Assembly (NCBI GenBank): GCA_018623895.1
Contig: JAAZUY010000015.1
Coordinates: 1 to 10,021 of the forward strand
From: a bacterium
Lineage (GTDB): Bacteria; Bacillota_I; Bacilli_A; Acholeplasmatales; Acholeplasmataceae
Direction: 5' to 3'
DNA length: 10,021 bases
Part shown: positions 7,045 through 10,021 of the stretch, piece after piece
How positions within the stretch are numbered: position 1 is the stretch's first letter
How the letters are laid out: every line of letters starts with the position of its first letter
The notes under the pieces: model-generated
What the model was told of the DNA's origin: nothing
Seen by the model: only the letters and a program-made list of their open reading frames with translations
The model's database searches: none
Position numbers and translations under genes: made by a program

Positions 7045-8008
7045 CATTATAGGTGGAGGAGCATGGGGATCAACTCTTGCACAAGTATTGATGGACAACG
7101 GTCATAAAGTAATGATTTATGAAAAGAATTTAACAAATAGAACAAAACTTAAAAGTGGTTATCATCCATTTTTTAAGAATGAATTACCAAAGGGTTACCA
7201 TGTAGTGAGTTCATTTGAAGAAGCAATGAATTATTCAGATTATATTGTATTAGCTGTACCATCTCGATTTATAATTGATATTATAAATAGCTTGAAAAAA
7301 ATTGATGTGAGCAAGAAAGTTTTTATAAATGTATCTAAAGGATTTATACTTCCAAAAATGAAGACTGTCAGTCAATCTTTTAATGAATATTTAAATGAAA
7401 AGTATAAAGCATTTATCTCATTATCAGGTCCATCACATGCAGAAGAGGTTATTGAAAGAAAGATGACATGTTTAGTTTGCTCTTCTAAAAACAAAAAAGA
7501 AGTGGATATTGTTTCATCGGCGTTTACTAATAACTACTTAAATATATCAAAATCATCAGATATTATAGGATGTGAAGTTGGTGGTGCAACCAAAAATGCC
7601 ATAGCAGTAACCTCTGGGATTATTACATCTCTTGGATTTGGAGAAAATGCAAGAGCTGCATTAATAACTCTTGGGTTAAAAGAAATCAAAAGTATCTCAT
7701 CTTTTTTCAAAGGAAAAGAAACTACAACATACGGATTAACAGGAATTGGTGATCTTATTGTTACAGCGTTATCAATGAACTCAAGAAATTTTAAAGCGGG
7801 CTTAAATATTGGAAAAGGTAAATCAAGAATACAAATAGAAACTGAAGAAAAACAGACAATAGAGGGATTTGATATTATATTTGCAATTAATGAGTTAACA
7901 ATAAAAGAACAGATTAAATCACCTTTGATTAATAAAACTTATGAATTAATATATGGAAAAATAAGTCTTGAAGATTTTAAAAAAACAATTTTTCATAATA
8001 TAAAATAA
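7034..8008 (+). CDS. gpsA: Glycerol-3-phosphate dehydrogenase [NAD(P)+]
   Basis: It reduces dihydroxyacetone phosphate to sn-glycerol-3-phosphate, the backbone of membrane phospholipids. The Rossmann motif GGGAWGSTLA is at 7-16 of the 324-residue protein. AVPSRF (74-79) and NVSKGF (99-104) belong to the cofactor domain, and SGPSHAEEV (131-139) matches the family SGPS-x-A-x-E. The catalytic Lys187 is in EVGGATKNAIA (181-191), and GLTGIGDLIVTALSMNSRN (234-252) carries the glycerol-phosphate-binding Arg251. In ALITLGLKEI (209-218) the usual ALITRG has Leu for Arg, a mild deviation. The start is 7034 on ribosome-site spacing (7031 adds one Met). It overlaps der by 11 bases and is the last gene of the cmk transcript. 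I see no clear intrinsic terminator in the 85 bases before hup. Confidence 0.95.
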   Translation: MKFSIIGGGAWGSTLAQVLMDNGHKVMIYEKNLTNRTKLKSGYHPFFKNELPKGYHVVSSFEEAMNYSDYIVLAVPSRFIIDIINSLKKIDVSKKVFINVSKGFILPKMKTVSQSFNEYLNEKYKAFISLSGPSHAEEVIERKMTCLVCSSKNKKEVDIVSSAFTNNYLNISKSSDIIGCEVGGATKNAIAVTSGIITSLGFGENARAALITLGLKEIKSISSFFKGKETTTYGLTGIGDLIVTALSMNSRNFKAGLNIGKGKSRIQIETEEKQTIEGFDIIFAINELTIKEQIKSPLINKTYELIYGKISLEDFKKTIFHNIK

Positions 8009-8037
8009 TATTTAATTAATAAAAACAGCATTTTATT

Positions 8038-8066
8038 TTGCATTAGTCTCTTTATAGTGCTATAAT
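8038..8066 (+). promoter_or_regulatory. Promoter of hup
   Basis: TATAAT (8061-8066) is preceded by TG one base upstream (8058-8059), a perfect extended -10. A half-matching -35 (TTGCAT, 8038-8043) sits at the ideal 17-base spacing. The predicted start near 8073 leaves about 20 bases of leader holding the ribosome site. The promoter overlaps an in-frame ATG at 8067, which therefore cannot be the translation start. This is the best promoter in the window. Confidence 0.75.
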
Positions 8067-8078
8067 ATGAATATAAAT

Positions 8079-8086
8079 AAAGGAGG
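8079..8086 (+). promoter_or_regulatory. Strong Shine-Dalgarno site of hup
   Basis: AAAGGAGG is nearly fully complementary to the 16S anti-SD end and lies 7 bases before the ATG at 8094. It sets the start nine codons inside the longer open frame that begins at 8067, and points to high expression. Confidence 0.88.
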
Positions 8087-8093
8087 AACACTC

Positions 8094-8366
8094 ATGAACA
8101 AAACTGAATTAATTGCAGTCTTAGCTCAAGAAGCTGGCGTTACTCAAAAAACGGCTGAAGAAGTTTTAAAAGCGTTTACATCTACTGTATCACACACATT
8201 AAAAAGTGGTGAAAAAGTTGTTGTAACTGGTTTTGGTACTTTTGAAGTTCGTCATCGTGTTGAACGTCAAGGCAAGAATCCTCGTACAGGAGAACCTATT
8301 ACTGTACCTGCACAAAATACACCTGCGTTTAGAGCTGGTAAATTACTTAAAGCTACAGTAAAATAA
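8094..8366 (+). CDS. hup: DNA-binding protein HU
   Basis: HU is the abundant nucleoid protein that bends DNA as a dimer. From the ATG at 8094 the protein is exactly 90 residues, the canonical HU length. The N-terminal helical part begins MNKTELIAVLAQEAG; the body has the GFGTFEVRHR signature (46-55); and the beta-arm carries the conserved GKNPRTGEP (60-68) with Pro63, which intercalates in DNA. The end matches the family APAF-x-AGK-x-LK pattern (here TPAFRAGKLLKATVK). Four of its five arginines use CGT, while neighbouring genes use mostly AGA, as expected of a highly expressed gene. It is a single-gene transcript with its own promoter and intrinsic terminator. HU rather than IHF is supported by the length, the lineage and the sequence of the arm. 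Confidence 0.97.
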   Translation: MNKTELIAVLAQEAGVTQKTAEEVLKAFTSTVSHTLKSGEKVVVTGFGTFEVRHRVERQGKNPRTGEPITVPAQNTPAFRAGKLLKATVK

Positions 8367-8369
8367 ACT

Positions 8370-8408
8370 AAAAAAAAAAAGCACACCTATATGGTGTGTT
8401 TTTTTTTT
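8370..8408 (+). terminator. Intrinsic terminator of hup
   Basis: CACACC (8382-8387) pairs with GGTGTG (8393-8398) around a TATAT loop, closed by a G-T wobble. An 11-A run (8370-8380) precedes it and a 10-T run (8399-8408) follows, so the stem can extend by A-T pairing. The A/T flanks would make it nearly symmetrical, but the only gene it clearly serves is hup, 3 bases upstream. Confidence 0.92.
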
Positions 8409-8413
8409 GTTTT

Positions 8414-8422
8414 TGATAGAAT
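8414..8422 (+). promoter_or_regulatory. Putative extended -10 promoter of the ankyrin gene
   Basis: TGATAGAAT matches TG-n-TATAAT at all but one position. No -35 is present; that position falls inside the hup terminator stem. The expected start point is about 8429, the A of the ATG. An overlapping AATAAT (8420-8425) is an alternative -10 but would place the start after the ATG. Confidence 0.45.
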
Positions 8423-8428
8423 AATAGT

Positions 8429-9364
8429 ATGTTGGAACCAATATTAGTTCTTCAAGATTTTAATACACTAAGTTTAGAAGATATCAGATCAAGATATAGA
8501 AATATGGATATTACAGATCAAAGTGGAAAAACACTTCTTTTTTATGCTGTACAATCAGGTAGAATGGATATATTTAATCTATTCTTATCAAAAGCTATAA
8601 GAATTTCTGCTAGAGACGATTCAGGTGAAACTGTAATTTATGAATGCATTAGAAGACAAAATTTTAAGATGCTTTTAAAATTAATCTCTTTAGGTTTAGG
8701 ACTAAATAATACAAATGATCATGGTAAAACTCCTCTTCATTTAGCTGCAGAATCTGGCAATATTGAGATAATTCAAGTTGTTTTAGAGAATGGTGGACTT
8801 TTTAAAAAAGATATTTTTGGAAAAACACCCCTACATGATGCTGTTTTGAATGGTAAACTAGATGCTTTGAAATGGTTAAAAAATAAAATGAATTTACCTT
8901 TACACTCCAAGACAAATGATGGATATACTTGTTTACATCTTGCAGCAACTAGGTTTAATATTGATTTGATAAAATATTTAATTAAATCTGGTTTAGATGT
9001 TAATGCCTTGACAAATTTTTATGATACACCACTTCATTTTGCAGTAAGACATAAAAATTATGAGGCAATATCATTACTTTTAAAAAATATGTCATTTATA
9101 AATATAAAAAATAAACTTGGAGTTTATGCAATAGATGAGTCTGGTGAAGATAATAAAATCAAAGATTTAATTGAAAAACATTCATATGATCCAGCTTATC
9201 AAGACCATTTGAGAAAATTTCAAATGATAAATTCAATACTTAATAGAGATAGAAAGGAATATCTAAAACTTAAAGAAGATTCATTCATTGAGAAAACTGA
9301 TATCTATGGAAAAAAATCATCAGACTATATAAAGGAATATCGTTTGGAGAAGAAGTTTAAATAA
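8429..9364 (+). CDS. Ankyrin-repeat protein of unknown function
   Basis: Ankyrin repeats are helix-turn-helix units that bind proteins; no catalytic domain is visible and I assign no function. In 311 residues I see about six repeats: roughly 32-62, 64-95, 97-128, 129-161, 163-195 and 197-228, plus a decayed seventh from 229. The clearest are DHGKTPLHLAAESGNIEII (98-116), FGKTPLHDAV (130-139) and TPLHFAV (200-206). The C-terminal tail (about 251-311) is charged and probably helical, with an ankyrin-cap-like segment near 290-303. There is no signal peptide or membrane segment, so it is probably cytoplasmic. The ATG at 8429 has no Shine-Dalgarno sequence and lies at the predicted transcription start. 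The gene stands alone, between the hup terminator and a converging gene. Base composition is like its neighbours, so recent transfer is not indicated. Confidence 0.9.
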   Translation: MLEPILVLQDFNTLSLEDIRSRYRNMDITDQSGKTLLFYAVQSGRMDIFNLFLSKAIRISARDDSGETVIYECIRRQNFKMLLKLISLGLGLNNTNDHGKTPLHLAAESGNIEIIQVVLENGGLFKKDIFGKTPLHDAVLNGKLDALKWLKNKMNLPLHSKTNDGYTCLHLAATRFNIDLIKYLIKSGLDVNALTNFYDTPLHFAVRHKNYEAISLLLKNMSFINIKNKLGVYAIDESGEDNKIKDLIEKHSYDPAYQDHLRKFQMINSILNRDRKEYLKLKEDSFIEKTDIYGKKSSDYIKEYRLEKKFK

Positions 9365-10021
9365 TCAAAAATTTTTTAAATTATTTGATCCTCTCATCCA
9401 TAATTTGGGTTTACGATTTTCTTTATAAATGCCCCAGTGCTTTTCCGGTTCATTTTTATTTAATGACCCTTTCCAACTTTCATCAAAAGCTTCAAATAAA
9501 AACATTTGAATTTTTTTTGAATTAGACCACGAATAAATCTGATTTAAGTAATAGTTTTGGTTTTCTTCTGAAGCTTCATCCAACATTATATTAGTTGTAT
9601 TTGTTGTCCATCCAAACTCAGTAAATATTACCATTTTATCTTTAAATTTTTTCTTGACAGATTCATAATCACGAACTGTTTCAATGAAAGCTTCGTCTAT
9701 AGGAACTTTTCTCCATTGAGGATAAGACTGTATTGAAATAAAATCAACAACATTACCCAATTTAGTATTTCTTAACCAATAATAAGGTCCTTCACAAAAA
9801 GTGATTGGTTTCTTTGTTTTTGATTTAACATATTTTGCGTGAGCAATTAAAGATTCTTCAGAAATTAAATTTGGATGCCAATCAGATGTGTTTTCATTAC
9901 CAATAGAAAGTGCCAATACAATTTTACTATATTTTTTAGAGTAATTTAACATTTTATCTAACAGCTTGTAATTTGTTTTTTTATGATCATTAATTGAATT
10001 TTTTGAATGTCTTCCAATCCC
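9365..10021 (-). CDS. Glycoside hydrolase family 17-like protein, C-terminal part (5' end outside window)
   Basis: GH17 enzymes cleave or transfer beta-1,3-linked glucans using two glutamates. The frame is open through the right edge, so the in-frame ATG at 9952 is probably internal; 218 residues are visible. From the first full codon, SIGNE gives the proton donor at Glu43, VDFISIQSYP (92-101) is the family core strand, and TEFGW gives the nucleophile at Glu135, 92 residues after the donor as in the family. The end has FLFEAFDESWKG, HWGIY and RKPK, the usual GH17 C-terminal pattern. The gene stops directly at the family end with no added domain; a signal peptide or other N-terminal domain would lie upstream and cannot be judged. 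Its TGA abuts the ankyrin gene stop with no gap. The substrate is not predictable; a surface glucan or algal/fungal beta-1,3-glucan are possibilities only. Confidence 0.75.
   Translation of the reverse strand, partial: GIGRHSKNSINDHKKTNYKLLDKMLNYSKKYSKIVLALSIGNENTSDWHPNLISEESLIAHAKYVKSKTKKPITFCEGPYYWLRNTKLGNVVDFISIQSYPQWRKVPIDEAFIETVRDYESVKKKFKDKMVIFTEFGWTTNTTNIMLDEASEENQNYYLNQIYSWSNSKKIQMFLFEAFDESWKGSLNKNEPEKHWGIYKENRKPKLWMRGSNNLKNF

Noticed and set aside
8009..8045. GCATT repeats after gpsA as an operon terminator
   Set aside because: They are direct rather than inverted repeats, and only a 3-bp inverted match is present; no stable stem followed by T-run is seen.
8067..8093. Upstream in-frame ATG that would extend HU by nine residues
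   Set aside because: It directly abuts the -10 hexamer and lies before the predicted transcript start; the AAAGGAGG site and canonical 90-residue HU length support 8094.
8429..9364. Ankyrin gene as horizontally acquired host effector
   Set aside because: Base composition and codon use look like the neighbours, no secretion signal or mobile element is present, and it sits in a housekeeping block.
9364..9389. Inverted repeat ATCAAA/TTTGAT as a bidirectional terminator
   Set aside because: It has only one G-C pair, a 14-base spacer and no following T-run on either strand, so it would not form a stable terminator hairpin.
1..10021. Novel defence system, prophage, CRISPR array or insertion sequence
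   Set aside because: No transposase, integrase, phage, nuclease-helicase or toxin-antitoxin genes and no regularly spaced repeats are present; nearly all genes belong to known housekeeping families.

Overview
The window is a compact, strongly AT-rich stretch of bacterial chromosome. It carries twelve same-strand genes and one converging partial gene at the right end. The genes are housekeeping genes in an order typical of Firmicutes and their Mollicutes-like relatives (cmk, S1 protein, der, gpsA, hup). Tryptophan is encoded by TGG and several genes end in TGA, so the standard bacterial code is used and the Mycoplasma/Spiroplasma code is excluded. No sporulation gene lies between gpsA and hup, where Bacillus subtilis has spoIVA. 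A non-sporulating low-GC lineage near Acholeplasmatales/Izemoplasmatales/Haloplasma is my best guess. This is inference from gene order and composition, not from a search.

Region 1 (1-2277): the C-terminal part of mutL (mismatch-repair endonuclease) overlaps miaA (tRNA A37 prenylation), which overlaps aroK (shikimate kinase), which overlaps aroQ (type II dehydroquinase). All three junctions overlap by 4-13 bases, which suggests one translationally coupled transcript. Region 2 (2270-3625): an extended -10 promoter lying across the aroQ stop codon drives efp (elongation factor P), followed by a weak terminator-like hairpin and rluB (23S rRNA pseudouridine synthase), which lacks a visible ribosome binding site. 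Region 3 (3648-8008): another extended -10 promoter precedes cmk, a five-domain S1 protein, der and gpsA, packed with gaps of 3-4 bases or overlaps. Region 4 (8038-8408): hup has its own strong promoter, a near-perfect Shine-Dalgarno sequence, biased codons and a clear intrinsic terminator. Region 5 (8414-9364): an ankyrin-repeat protein of unknown function starts right after that terminator and may be made from a leaderless mRNA. Region 6 (9365-10021, minus strand): the C-terminal part of a GH17-type glucan hydrolase/transglycosylase, whose stop codon abuts the ankyrin gene's stop.

Most of the genes serve translation and nucleotide supply: tRNA modification, EF-P, rRNA modification, CMP kinase, S1 and ribosome assembly by Der. 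DNA repair/architecture (mutL, hup), aromatic biosynthesis and phospholipid precursor synthesis (gpsA) make up the rest. I see no mobile element, CRISPR array, rRNA or tRNA gene, and no stretch over 300 bases without a gene. I found no convincing new multi-gene system. The points most worth a second look are the possible leaderless ankyrin gene, the recurring TG-extended -10 promoters, the five-domain S1 protein and the GH17 gene.
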